Assembly (NCBI GenBank): GCA_026390495.1
Contig: JAPLFV010000206.1
Location: 1-35,140, forward strand
Source: Pseudomonadota bacterium
Lineage (GTDB): Bacteria; Bdellovibrionota_B; Oligoflexia; Oligoflexales; RGVZ01
Length of the DNA stretch: 35,140 bases
Direction of reading: 5' to 3'
Shown: in pieces, positions 1 through 8,704 of the stretch
Layout: each line of letters opens with the position of its first letter
How positions within the stretch are numbered: the first letter of the stretch is position 1
Program-made: the position numbers and the translations under genes
The notes under the pieces: model-generated
The model's database searches: none
What the model saw: the letters and a program-made list of their open reading frames with translations, nothing else
What the model was told of the DNA's origin: nothing

Positions 1-814
1 CCCAGTCTCCGGTTTCTCTTACCAGTTGAAGCAAGTCATAATATTGCTGACGGTTAGTTTTTAAATAAAGACTTAAATAGAGAAGTGGTTCTTTTAGTAC
101 ACCTTGACCACATAAAATAAAGGTAACCAGCAATCTTCCTAGCCTCCCATTTCCATCTAAGAATGGGTGGATTGTTTCGAACTGAACATGAGCCAATGCA
201 GCTTTTATCAATACTGGCAATTTTATGTTTTCATTGTTCAAGAAAAGTTCTAAATCTCCTAAGGTTTCCATCAATCGCTCTGGTGTAGGTGGAACGAACT
301 TGGCGTTTCCAGGTCGCGTGCCACCAATCCAATTTTGGGAAGTACGAAATTCGCCAGGCATTTTGTTTCCGCCTCGCGCATTCTCCATCAGTTTCGCATG
401 AATTTCTTTTATTAGCCGAAGAGACATTGGAATCTCTTTGAGCCGCTGAAGACCATAGTTCATCGCAGCGACATAACATGAAACTTCAGTGACATCATCT
501 AGTGGTGCACCTGGAGCTGATTCGGATTCAAATAAAAGTAGATCCGACAGGGAAGACTGGGTGCCTTCAATTTGGGATGACAGCACTGCCTCTTTACGAA
601 CGTACATATAAAGAAATAGCGATGCATCTGGTAGAACCATACTCATACCATCAAGACGCGCAATAGCCGCTATCGCCTGCTCCAGCAATGGCAAAAAATC
701 ACCAATATCTAGGGGTGGATCAGGGGGCAATCGCTGAGGCACATACGTGTTGTAGTACTCTCCCCCAACCCCTGAACTTCTTAAAAATTGTCCAATTCTT
801 TTAGATTTATCCAT
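1..814 (-). CDS. Fic family protein (class II AMPylase), C-terminus beyond window
   Basis: Fic-fold enzyme expected to transfer AMP (or another phosphate-containing group) from a nucleotide to a hydroxyl side chain of a target protein. The visible 271 residues hold a Fic_N-type region (about 25-100) with the inhibitory helix motif SSQIEG at 79-84. The S at 79 and E at 83 fit the [S/T]xxxE[G/N] pattern that marks class II enzymes, where the Glu blocks ATP in cis. The Fic core follows, with a substrate-loop segment near 163-175 and the complete catalytic motif HPFLDGNGRLGR at 216-227. The ATG at 812-814 is preceded by AGAAGGA at good spacing. The reading frame is open to the window edge, so the C-terminal part, often a winged-helix domain in this family, cannot be seen. 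Three inverted-repeat dyads lie immediately upstream and suggest repression or autoregulation. Family assignment is firm; the target is unknown. Confidence 0.93.
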   Translation of the reverse strand, partial: MDKSKRIGQFLRSSGVGGEYYNTYVPQRLPPDPPLDIGDFLPLLEQAIAAIARLDGMSMVLPDASLFLYMYVRKEAVLSSQIEGTQSSLSDLLLFESESAPGAPLDDVTEVSCYVAAMNYGLQRLKEIPMSLRLIKEIHAKLMENARGGNKMPGEFRTSQNWIGGTRPGNAKFVPPTPERLMETLGDLELFLNNENIKLPVLIKAALAHVQFETIHPFLDGNGRLGRLLVTFILCGQGVLKEPLLYLSLYLKTNRQQYYDLLQLVRETGDW

Positions 815-1131
815 TTTTCCTTCTAGTAACAAAATTTTCTATTTTTGTTACTTAAATACAATTAACTAACCCGGACGTTACTTGCAAGAGAATAAGTAAC
901 AAAAATAGCAATAAATATTACTTAATTATGCCTAAGTAACGCAAGTGTCATTAAGCTAGGTTTGCGAGTAAAGCTAGTCCATAGATCAAAGAATACATCT
1001 AACCATCCAGAATATCATAGGAAATATTCAATTTTTCTCAAAATAGGGTAATGAAAGCGGCAAAACCAAAGCACAACCACCAAGAGCAGAAGGGCCTACT
1101 ATCTAGAAAATAAACTTAGCAATTCATTCAT
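815..1131. other. Intergenic region upstream of fic, 317 bp
   Basis: The fic-proximal part carries the operator-like dyads. The rest (about 945-1131) is AT-rich, and I see no gene, no tRNA and no convincing terminator for the permease gene that ends at 1132. Confidence 0.5.
825..940. promoter_or_regulatory. Operator-like array of GTTACTT/AAGTAAC dyads upstream of fic
   Basis: Six copies of a GTTACT core occur in about 115 bp, arranged as three dyads. The first is AGTAACAAAA (825-834) against TTTTGTTACT (843-852), a perfect 10-bp arm pair with an 8-bp spacer. The second is GTTACTT (877-883) against AAGTAAC (894-900), perfect, with a 10-bp spacer. The third is ATTACTTA (917-924) against TAAGTAAC (933-940), 7 of 8. 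Dyad centres lie about 50 and 40 bp apart, close to whole helical turns. The array sits just upstream of the fic ribosome binding site, so binding by a dimeric repressor would be expected to control fic. The regulator is not identified in the window. Confidence 0.6.
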
Positions 1132-2286
1132 CTAGGAGTTGTTTCTAAACCATTTAGAATCTCGATAAATTGGAAGAATTAATTTAAAAATTGTTTTAAC
1201 AGCAGCTGCAACTGGAATCGCTAATAAGACGCCCAAAAAACCGAAATGATAGCTACCAGCTATCACTGTCAATATAACAACTGCAGGATGAAGACCCACA
1301 CGACTGCCTATCAGTTTAGGCGTAATTATAGCTCCATCCAAAACTTGAACCAGTCCGATCACACCCAACACAGCAAAAATCTTTGCAGGAGGCATTCCAG
1401 TAGAAAAGACATAAGTTATCCCAAGAATACTTCCAACAATGGCATCAACGTAGGGAATCACTCGACAAACTCCCGCAGCGATACCAATTGCCACTCCAGC
1501 AGAAAGTCCAATTGCGGTAAAGCCAATAGAGTACAGAGCAGCCAGGGTCAACGCGACTTTGATATGGCCTCGAACCACTGCCTTCATGGTCTCATCCAAG
1601 GAGTCAAAGAGTTTCTTAAAGTATGGGCGACTATCTCGTGGTGTCAGCTTTCTTAAAAACTGAAGCAATCTCGGCTTTTCGGACACAGCGAAGAAGGTAA
1701 TAAATGGAACAAGTAATGAACTAAACAATAGACTCATTATATTTGCACCTGTAGACCAAACCCGATCAACGGCAACTTGAAACCGATTGACAGCTTGCTC
1801 CATAATATTGAAGCCTCGTAGAGATCGATCCAGCGCACCAGAATCCTTAAAGCCTGAATCCTTGATAACCTCCCGCAAGGTAGACAACCCACTCTTCATC
1901 ATCGAGTCGACCAAGGCCGGTACCTTTTGAATGAGATCAATCAATTGATCATAAATTCTGGGACCAACTTGGATGGCTATAATTGCAACGGATACCATGA
2001 CAAAAATTAAAATCACGGCCGATGCCACACTTCGACTCATCTTTCGTGTCTCAAGATAGTCAACCCAGGGAGACACAAGGTACGCAAAAAAAAGTGACAC
2101 TATGATTGGCAAAGCAACTTTTGCGTAGATCCAAACAGACAACATAACAACGGCAATCATACAAATTGTAAAGAGACCGAATCGCTTTAATGCCTTCCAA
2201 TCGTGATCATGATTTGGATGAGGCGAATCGATAGGATTTAATTTTGTATCAGACAAAGGAGATCTACCTCTCATGAGAATTTTCAT
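1132..2286 (-). CDS. AI-2E family transporter (permease)
   Basis: Polytopic inner-membrane protein of the AI-2E/YdiK/PerM family, 384 residues, close to the usual 340-400. A hydrophilic N-terminus (about 1-33) precedes two hydrophobic segments near 35-55 and 57-75. Another membrane segment lies around 85-110, then a long loop region, then a hydrophobic C-terminal half (about 240-370). That half carries family-typical runs such as CRVIPYVDAIVGSILG and GSRVGLHPAVVILTVIAGS, followed by FGFLGVLLAIPVAA. Members export autoinducer-2 (TqsA) or act as ion/H+ antiporters; the substrate here cannot be told. It is last in the rho-prfA-prmC block, about 200 bp after prmC. The start is uncertain: neither the ATG at 2286 nor the in-frame ATG five codons later has a clear Shine-Dalgarno. 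Family assignment is confident. Confidence 0.88.
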   Translation of the reverse strand: MKILMRGRSPLSDTKLNPIDSPHPNHDHDWKALKRFGLFTICMIAVVMLSVWIYAKVALPIIVSLFFAYLVSPWVDYLETRKMSRSVASAVILIFVMVSVAIIAIQVGPRIYDQLIDLIQKVPALVDSMMKSGLSTLREVIKDSGFKDSGALDRSLRGFNIMEQAVNRFQVAVDRVWSTGANIMSLLFSSLLVPFITFFAVSEKPRLLQFLRKLTPRDSRPYFKKLFDSLDETMKAVVRGHIKVALTLAALYSIGFTAIGLSAGVAIGIAAGVCRVIPYVDAIVGSILGITYVFSTGMPPAKIFAVLGVIGLVQVLDGAIITPKLIGSRVGLHPAVVILTVIAGSYHFGFLGVLLAIPVAAAVKTIFKLILPIYRDSKWFRNNS

Positions 2287-2483
2287 TTAAAATTCATAGA
2301 CGAATTGAAACTGCAGTGGATTGCCTTTAAGCAATCGCAATGAAGGTACCCGTTTAAGGTCACCAATCTTTTATATTGTCTCACAACTTTATTTTTTGAG
2401 CTAAACCTTGAACCGGAAGTAGGCAAAATGTACCTACTAACCTTCAATCGCAAAAAGAAGGAACTACAGCAAAAAATTGCCAA

Positions 2484-3437
2484 TTAGATCTTAACACCAG
2501 AAACAACTCGATCGATTCCAGACAGGTCTTTGGTTATGGTAAGCTCTTTGAATCCAGCATTGAGAAAAATGGACTTCACGTCATTTGCCTGTCCCAGGCC
2601 GCATTCGACAACAAATGCACCCTTGGCTTTCAAAACAAACTGAGAAACCTCTGCAATACGGCGATAAAATGAAAGCCCGTCACATTCCATTCTATCGTCA
2701 AACAATGCCAAAGAAGGTTCGAAAAGGGCTACTGAGGGACTTAGGTTTTTTCGATCACTCGGCACAATGTAAGGAGGGTTCGAAACGACAAGATCAAATT
2801 GGCTTCCTGGCATCACTTCATCAAAAACATTCTGAATCGCAAAATCCACATTAATGCAGTTCAAAAGATCTTTATTTTCCCGCGCGACTTTTAAGGCTTC
2901 TTCACTAACGTCCCATCCGGTCACAGAAGAGTCTGCCTTTTCAAATGCCAAAGATATAGCAATGCACCCTGAACCAGTACCAATATCAAGAATTTTTGGC
3001 TCTATGAAGCTATTCGAATATAACAATGCCTGCTCAACCAATACTTCAGTGTCAGGTCTTGGGATGAGAACATTTTGATTCACCTTAAACTTGTGTCGCC
3101 AGAAATCACGAAAACCCAAAATATAATGTACTGGTTCGCCTTCTACTCGGCGCATCAAAAGTTGCTTAAATTCCTGGCGTTCAGCAGGAATCAAAGGACG
3201 GTCTAGCTGCATATAGAGTTTCATGCGATCAATTTTTAGCACAAAACCCAGCAATAGCTCTGCATCTAATCTAAAATTAACACCGACAAAGTCCTTGTCT
3301 AGAGCCTTTTCAGTAAGCCAATTGTGAGACCAACGCAAAACTGATTCAATCGTCCACGTCGTTCCGAGAGTTGATTTTACGCCAGAATTCTTAATCTCGT
3401 CCGCATCATCATTTGGTGACGTCCATGCCATATACAT
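2484..3437 (-). CDS. prmC: Peptide chain release factor N5-glutamine methyltransferase PrmC (HemK)
   Basis: Methylates the Gln of the GGQ motif in release factors RF1/RF2, using S-adenosylmethionine. Visible features are the N-terminal release-factor-binding helical region (about 28-115), the junction motif IPRPDTE at 125-131, the SAM-binding motif DIGTGSGC at 151-158 and the catalytic NPPY at 220-223. At 317 residues it is about 35 longer than typical PrmC because of a polar N-terminal extension. It lies directly downstream of prfA (22-bp gap), the classic arrangement with its substrate gene. The ATG at 3437 follows GGGAG at short spacing; an in-frame ATG two codons later is an equally possible start. 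Confidence 0.95.
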   Translation of the reverse strand: MYMAWTSPNDDADEIKNSGVKSTLGTTWTIESVLRWSHNWLTEKALDKDFVGVNFRLDAELLLGFVLKIDRMKLYMQLDRPLIPAERQEFKQLLMRRVEGEPVHYILGFRDFWRHKFKVNQNVLIPRPDTEVLVEQALLYSNSFIEPKILDIGTGSGCIAISLAFEKADSSVTGWDVSEEALKVARENKDLLNCINVDFAIQNVFDEVMPGSQFDLVVSNPPYIVPSDRKNLSPSVALFEPSLALFDDRMECDGLSFYRRIAEVSQFVLKAKGAFVVECGLGQANDVKSIFLNAGFKELTITKDLSGIDRVVSGVKI

Positions 3438-3459
3438 GATCTCCCATGCGTCAACATGA

Positions 3460-4527
3460 TCAGTGTTGATTGATTTCAGATTTCAATAGTTCCGCCTGAT
3501 GGAAAGTCCCCAATTTATCCAACACGTCATCAAGGTCGCCATTAACAACTTCAGGTAGATTATAAACTGTATAGTTAATTCGGTGATCAGTCATCCTACC
3601 TTGGGGGAAATTGTAGGTTCTTATTCTTTCACTGCGATCACCTGACCCCACAAGACTCTTGCGAGCCGCCGAAATCTCGGCATCCTGTTCTCGTTGAGCT
3701 TTTTCATAGAGTCGCGTCTTCAATATTTTCAAAGCCCGCTCTTTGTTTTTCAGCTGTGATCTTTCATCTTGGCATTCAACAACGATGCCAGTTGGTTTGT
3801 GGACGATCCTTACTGCGGAATCAGAGGTGTTAACACTCTGCCCACCAGCTCCTGAAGATCGACAAACCATAATATCAAGGTCCTGAGATTTCACTTCCAC
3901 TTCAACTTCATCCGCCTCGGGCATAATAGCAACGGTGCAGGCCGAGGTATGAATTCTACCTTGGGCTTCAGTTTCGGGAACTCTTTGAACGCGGTGCACA
4001 CCACTCTCAAATTTCATCCGACTATAAACTTTATCCCCTTCAACCATCACGACAACTTCTCTAAATCCACCACGTTCACTTGGAGTCGAACTCAGAATTT
4101 CTGTCTTCCACCCAACTTTGCCGGCATAACGGGTATACATCCGATATAGATCTCCAGCAAAAATTCCGGCCTCATCTCCTCCGGTGCCCGCTCTGATTTC
4201 AAGCATAACGTTGCGACCGTCATTCGGATCCTTAGGCAACATCAAAACAGTTAGCTCTTGCTCTGTCTTACCAATTTGTTCGTTTACAATATTCAATTCT
4301 TCTTTTGCCATGTCGCGCAAATCAGAGTCACTGTCTTCAAGCATCAACATGGCATCTTCACGCTGCTGCTTCAAGGTGCGTAACCTTCTAAAACATTCGA
4401 CAACATCCAATACTAGGGCGCGCTCTTTCGAGAGTTTTGTAAACTCTCGAGAGTCGAGACCGTCCTGCGACAACGCCGCCTCGATCTCTTCGAAGCGGCG
4501 CTCAATAGATTCTAATTTATCAAACAT
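3460..4527 (-). CDS. prfA: Peptide chain release factor 1
   Basis: Recognises UAA and UAG in the ribosomal A site and triggers hydrolysis of peptidyl-tRNA. At 355 residues it is full length. The codon-recognition tripeptide of RF1 type (PxT) appears as PET at 184-186 within RVPETEAQGRIHTSA. The GGQ that reaches the peptidyl-transferase centre is at 228-230 within SSGAGGQSVNTSDSA. The C-terminal RTYNFPQGRMTDHRI segment is also typical. It lies 10 bp downstream of rho and 22 bp upstream of prmC, which methylates the GGQ glutamine, so these genes are probably co-transcribed. Confidence 0.97.
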   Translation of the reverse strand: MFDKLESIERRFEEIEAALSQDGLDSREFTKLSKERALVLDVVECFRRLRTLKQQREDAMLMLEDSDSDLRDMAKEELNIVNEQIGKTEQELTVLMLPKDPNDGRNVMLEIRAGTGGDEAGIFAGDLYRMYTRYAGKVGWKTEILSSTPSERGGFREVVVMVEGDKVYSRMKFESGVHRVQRVPETEAQGRIHTSACTVAIMPEADEVEVEVKSQDLDIMVCRSSGAGGQSVNTSDSAVRIVHKPTGIVVECQDERSQLKNKERALKILKTRLYEKAQREQDAEISAARKSLVGSGDRSERIRTYNFPQGRMTDHRINYTVYNLPEVVNGDLDDVLDKLGTFHQAELLKSEINQH

Positions 4528-4537
4528 AAGATTCTAT

Positions 4538-6139
4538 TCATCCATTCATAGAAGAAATAAACTCAGCATTTGTCTTCGTCTTCTCAACCTTCTCCAAAAG
4601 GAATTCCATAGCGTCTACTGTATTGCGAGGTGACAATAGTTTTCGCAATATCCACATTCGATTTAAAATATCTCGTGGTAGAAGCAAATCCTCTTTCCTT
4701 GTTCCGGATTTATTAAGATCGATGGCTGGGTAAACGCGCTTTTCAGATAATTTACGATCTAAAATCAATTCCATGTTACCAGTACCTTTGAACTCTTCAA
4801 AGATAACTTCATCCATCCGGCTTCCGGTTTCAATAAGGGCAGTTGCAATGATCGTTAAAGATCCGCCATTTTCAATATTTCGCGCCGCTCCAAAAAATCT
4901 TTTTGGTTTATCAAGTGCATTTGCATCCACACCACCAGATAAAATCTTACCCGACGGAGGAACAACACTGTTGTAAGCCCGAGCTAGACGAGTAATGGAG
5001 TCCAACAAAATGACGACGTCATTTCCGTGTTCAACTAAACGCTTCGCCTTTTCGATGACCATCTCAGCCACTTGGACATGCCTATGAGCCGGCTCGTCAA
5101 ACGTTGAGCTAATCACTTCTCCACGCACACTTCGTTGCATGTCGGTTACTTCTTCTGGACGCTCATCGATCAATAAAACGATCAACTTGACTTCAGGATG
5201 ATTGCGCGCAATCGCAGAAGCAATGTTCTGCATCAATACAGTCTTACCTGTACGAGGCGGAGCAACAATCAACGACCTTTGTCCTTTGCCGATCGGAACC
5301 AATAAATCAATGATTCGAGTCGCCAAATTTTGCGGATCATATTCCATTTTAAACTTTTCCATTGGGTACAATGGAGTCAAGTTATCAAAAATAATCTTCT
5401 CTGCGCTTTGATCAGGAGATGCACCATTTACCTTTTCGACTTTGAGCAGAGCAAAATAGCGCTCACCATCTTTGGGAGGGCGAATCTGTCCTGAAACGGT
5501 ATCTCCAGTCCGGAGATTAAATCGGCGAATCTGACTAGGAGATACATAAATATCATCAGAACCAGGTAAATAGTTATAATCGGGAGCTCGCAAAAATCCG
5601 AAGCCATCCGGTAAGGTTTCAAGTGTGCCCTCTCCGTAAACAATTCCACCGCGCTCCGAAAGCGTCTTCAAAATCGCAAAAATAAGCTCTTGCTTACGCA
5701 AGTTACTGGCACCTTCAATCTCCAACTCACGAGCCATTTTATTTAGGTCATGAATCTGTCGATCTTTAAGCTCTTTTAAATTTATCTCGACCATATTGCC
5801 TTCAATCGGCTTTGGCGCTTCCCTTCGAGGCTGACCGGCTTGGCCATTTTGTTGGGGAGCTCCTCCTTGATTTGAATTCATATTCGGCCCACCGCCTGAA
5901 CCATGTCGTTGATGGGGTGCGTTTTGGGGAGTTGCAGAAACTGGGGCAGAAACAGGAGCTGAACTTACCGCTGGCGCAATTGTTTCGACCTGGGTCGCAG
6001 CTTTGGGAGATTGTTGAACAGCGACAGGAGCAGTCGCATCGCCTTCTGGTCCAACACCCGCAGGTGCTTGAGGTTTTGCTCCTCGTTGAGGCCGCTTCTT
6101 TTGACCAGGATCATTTGGATTACCGTTCTGACTACTCAT
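4538..6139 (-). CDS. rho: Transcription termination factor Rho with long disordered N-terminal extension
   Basis: Hexameric RNA helicase that ends transcription at rut sites. Domains in order: a Pro/Ala/Gln/Gly-rich low-complexity region (1-113); Rho_N helical domain (about 117-160); cold-shock-like RNA-binding domain (about 167-240, with GFGFLR at 179-184); RecA-type ATPase with Walker A APPRTGKT at 293-300 and Walker B ending LLIDERPEE near 322-330. The 533-residue length exceeds the 419 of E. coli Rho, and the excess is nearly all the N-terminal extension. The ATG at 6139 is preceded by a weak AAGG at long spacing. No other start fits, although the real start could lie inside the low-complexity part. 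First gene of the rho-prfA-prmC-permease block. Confidence 0.97.
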   Translation of the reverse strand: MSSQNGNPNDPGQKKRPQRGAKPQAPAGVGPEGDATAPVAVQQSPKAATQVETIAPAVSSAPVSAPVSATPQNAPHQRHGSGGGPNMNSNQGGAPQQNGQAGQPRREAPKPIEGNMVEINLKELKDRQIHDLNKMARELEIEGASNLRKQELIFAILKTLSERGGIVYGEGTLETLPDGFGFLRAPDYNYLPGSDDIYVSPSQIRRFNLRTGDTVSGQIRPPKDGERYFALLKVEKVNGASPDQSAEKIIFDNLTPLYPMEKFKMEYDPQNLATRIIDLLVPIGKGQRSLIVAPPRTGKTVLMQNIASAIARNHPEVKLIVLLIDERPEEVTDMQRSVRGEVISSTFDEPAHRHVQVAEMVIEKAKRLVEHGNDVVILLDSITRLARAYNSVVPPSGKILSGGVDANALDKPKRFFGAARNIENGGSLTIIATALIETGSRMDEVIFEEFKGTGNMELILDRKLSEKRVYPAIDLNKSGTRKEDLLLPRDILNRMWILRKLLSPRNTVDAMEFLLEKVEKTKTNAEFISSMNG

Positions 6140-6607
6140 GCGATAAAAAACCTTATGTTAAATGATAAATATAATCTTTGATTGAGATGCAAAATTACCG
6201 AAAAATTGATTTATTATTTGATGTCACCGGGATTTTTTGGGATTTGTGCATTTGATAGATTGAGACTTGGTTACAATTGAAATTATTTATGAAGCGCTTG
6301 GGTCAAAACCGAATTTCTATGAAATAAACTAACTAGGTTCGGCATTTAAGCTAATTGTCGATCACAATTAAATCACTTATTTAGTTTTATTGGGATAAAA
6401 ATTAGACGTCTGAAACCTGGACCTGCTTTATAACTATTCTTTTCTCATCCCGCAAGGGCAATTTTTGCCCTTACCACCAATAGAGGGTAAAATAAAAGTG
6501 TTTGGGTCACATTTTAAGTGGCGCAATGAATCCTGTAACTTGGGACATTTGGTAATACTTACTTGAAGTCACTGAATAGTCGCCGTTAATTTCGGAGGTT
6601 TACCACC
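6140..6607. other. Divergent intergenic region between rho and a small exported-protein gene, 468 bp
   Basis: Very AT-rich. It must hold the rho promoter/leader on the minus strand and the promoter of the plus-strand gene at 6608, but I could not single out a convincing -35/-10 pair for either. The only clear structure is a perfect 8-bp hairpin at 6454-6472. No tRNA or additional gene is apparent. Confidence 0.5.
6454..6472. other. Perfect short hairpin in the rho/6608 intergenic region
   Basis: AAGGGCAA (6454-6461) and TTGCCCTT (6465-6472) form an 8-bp stem with a 3-nt loop. Neither strand shows a following T-run, so it is not a simple intrinsic terminator. On the minus strand it would lie about 315 nt upstream of the rho start, where a long rho leader could contain it. 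Confidence 0.5.
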
Positions 6608-7066
6608 ATGGCTCTAAAAGCTATCTCATGTTTTTTCAGTAGTGCAATATTAGTGGTCAGCATATTCGGTTCGGTTGCAAAGGCCGAGGCCTTGACCTTA
6701 GAGCAAAAGTATCAAAACGTGTTTGTATCTGCAGGCTATGCAACAGCTTTAGGCGCCGCGGTCGGGGCAGCCATGCTAAGTTTCAAGGATGAACCAACAG
6801 ATCACCTGCGTTATATCGCCGTTGGAGCATCTGTAGGCTTCTTCGCAGGAACTATGTTTGGAACCTATATGGTCGTTGCACCTTCGTTTGCATTAGACAA
6901 CCTTTCCGAAGACGATTCTAAATTGGTCAACTCAAAAATCGATCGCTTGCCAACATCAATTGACAGCAAATACCTAGAACGAACACTCGTCGTAAAACCA
7001 ACTGTTTCAAGTAAGTATCAAACGATAAAGAGTTTAGAAGCTGGAATGATTTTGGCCAAATTTTGA
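6608..7066 (+). CDS. Small exported/membrane protein of unknown function
   Basis: 152 residues, not recognised. An N-terminal hydrophobic signal segment (about 4-26, ending in AKAEA) is followed by two further hydrophobic Gly/Ala-rich stretches (about 42-60 and 70-98). These are rich in small residues spaced like glycine-zipper helices. A polar C-terminal part follows. This suggests an inner-membrane or periplasmic membrane-associated protein. A strong Shine-Dalgarno GGAGG lies 9 nt before the ATG. It is monocistronic by position, divergent from rho and convergent with rimO, with 36 bp between the stop codons. No known domain can be named. Confidence 0.75.
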   Translation: MALKAISCFFSSAILVVSIFGSVAKAEALTLEQKYQNVFVSAGYATALGAAVGAAMLSFKDEPTDHLRYIAVGASVGFFAGTMFGTYMVVAPSFALDNLSEDDSKLVNSKIDRLPTSIDSKYLERTLVVKPTVSSKYQTIKSLEAGMILAKF

Positions 7067-7102
7067 GGCAATAGATTTCTACAGATATAACTCAAGCAAA
7101 TC

Positions 7103-8458
7103 CTATGAAACCACATGCCCTACTAAGTCATATTCGTAGGAATCGGTAATTTCAACCATTTGGATTTGGCCTGCCTCCAGCGGTCCATCATTCAAATAAA
7201 CCAGACCATCAACTTCTGGTGCCTGAATGGCCATGCGTCCCTGCCAAAGCAACTCACTTTCCTCGCTAGGTCCGGAAACTAGAACTGGAATTCTCTGACC
7301 AACAAAACGTTTGAGACGTTCTTTGGATACGCTCTTTTGAATCATCATAATCTGATCAAGGCGATTTTGTTTGACGTCTTCTGCAATCTGATCAGGCATC
7401 CGACCGGCCACTGTTCCTTCTTCTTGTGAGTAGGAAAAGCAACCTAAATGATCAAATTTCAATTCCTCAACCAAGTTTTTGAGGTCTTGAAACTCACTTT
7501 CGGACTCGCCAGGAAAGCCAACCATAACTGATGTTCTTATCGCTACTGAAGGAACTTTTTGGCGCAATTTATTGACGGTATCTCGAATCTGCTCGCGAGT
7601 CACATCACGATTCATTCGCTTAAGCACTGAATTGCTTCCATGTTGAACAGGAATATCCAAATATTTTACAATTTTTTCCTCTTTCGCAAAGAACTCTAAA
7701 AAGTCCTCTGAAATATTTTCTGGATAAACATATAACAATCGGATCCAATCGAGGCCTTCAATTTTTACAAGTGTCTTCAGCAATTCCAAAAGATTTGTTT
7801 CATTTGTGTCACGACCATAGGCCGCCAAATCTTGAGCGATCAAATTTATTTCTTTAACGCCCTCATCAACTAATTTCATAACCTCTTTAGTGACACTATG
7901 TACTGGTCGACTTCTCAACTTGCCTCGAATGGCCGGGATAATACAAAACGCACAATTGTGCTGGCAACCCTCTGCTACTTTTACATAAGCACTGTGTTTG
8001 GAGAGCGTGTTAACACGAGGCATATCTTCGTTGTAAAGGTAATGAGTGCGTTTCGCCATAACGGCACCGCGCTCAGGCGCATCAGTCAGTAACTCACCGA
8101 TTCGATGAAACTCGTCCGTTCCGACAAAAAAATCAACTTCAGGAAGTCCCTTTGCAAGCTGACCTTTGTAACGTTGCGTCAAACATCCAGCGACGATTAT
8201 TTTTAAATTTGGATTTTCCTTTTTGTGTTCTGCCATAGAAAGAATCGTATCGATACTTTCTTCTTTAGCAGACGCAATAAATCCGCAAGTGTTAACGATG
8301 ACAGCGTCGGCTTTTACTGGATCATCTTCAGAGACCCAACCGCGATTAAGCAAAGTCCCAACCATCACCTCTGAATCAACTCGATTACGAGAGCAGCCAA
8401 GCGATATCAAATGAATTTTCTTAGGCGACGATGATGCCGAAGTTGAAGAGTCTAACAT
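7103..8458 (-). CDS. rimO: Ribosomal protein S12 methylthiotransferase RimO
   Basis: Radical-SAM methylthiotransferase that adds a methylthio group to an Asp of ribosomal protein S12. 451 residues, normal length. The N-terminal UPF0004 domain begins ISLGCSRNRVDSEVM, with cluster-ligand cysteines at 22, 58 and 92. The radical-SAM CxxxCxxC is at C165, C169 and C172 (GCQHNCAFC). A C-terminal TRAM domain occupies about 380-448. The SLGCxxNxVDSE signature and the WIRLLYVYPE stretch favour RimO over MiaB. The ATG at 8458 follows a GGTTCCC stretch with no strong Shine-Dalgarno, so the N-terminal Ser-rich dozen residues may be start uncertainty. Confidence 0.95.
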   Translation of the reverse strand: MLDSSTSASSSPKKIHLISLGCSRNRVDSEVMVGTLLNRGWVSEDDPVKADAVIVNTCGFIASAKEESIDTILSMAEHKKENPNLKIIVAGCLTQRYKGQLAKGLPEVDFFVGTDEFHRIGELLTDAPERGAVMAKRTHYLYNEDMPRVNTLSKHSAYVKVAEGCQHNCAFCIIPAIRGKLRSRPVHSVTKEVMKLVDEGVKEINLIAQDLAAYGRDTNETNLLELLKTLVKIEGLDWIRLLYVYPENISEDFLEFFAKEEKIVKYLDIPVQHGSNSVLKRMNRDVTREQIRDTVNKLRQKVPSVAIRTSVMVGFPGESESEFQDLKNLVEELKFDHLGCFSYSQEEGTVAGRMPDQIAEDVKQNRLDQIMMIQKSVSKERLKRFVGQRIPVLVSGPSEESELLWQGRMAIQAPEVDGLVYLNDGPLEAGQIQMVEITDSYEYDLVGHVVS

Positions 8459-8704
8459 GGGAACCTCATGGAAACGGTATGGGAGGCTTTATTATCATAA
8501 AGATGAAATAGAACAATCATAAAATGAACCATCATTTCAAAAAAATCTTATAAACCAATTTTTGAAATCATTGGGGAAATTTACCATTGATCTGTGAGAA
8601 GTGAATCAGAGAGGCACCCAGATTTGCGGGATACACTGAGCTTGTGATACTCTAAAGTGGTAAAAAACCATTAAAATTATCATCTTACACAGGGGTCACC
8701 TTCC

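Noticed and set aside
2283-2483. 66-codon minus-strand frame between prmC and the permease, with TTG start
   Set aside because: It starts directly at the prmC stop with no ribosome binding site, has unusual Cys/Ser/Phe composition, and merely fills the spacer.
2372-2486. Plus-strand frame ending PEVGKMYLLTFNRKKKELQ, protein-like and possibly a gene remnant
   Set aside because: No proper start beyond an internal ATG, under 20 codons from that ATG, and no recognisable family; not enough to call a pseudogene.
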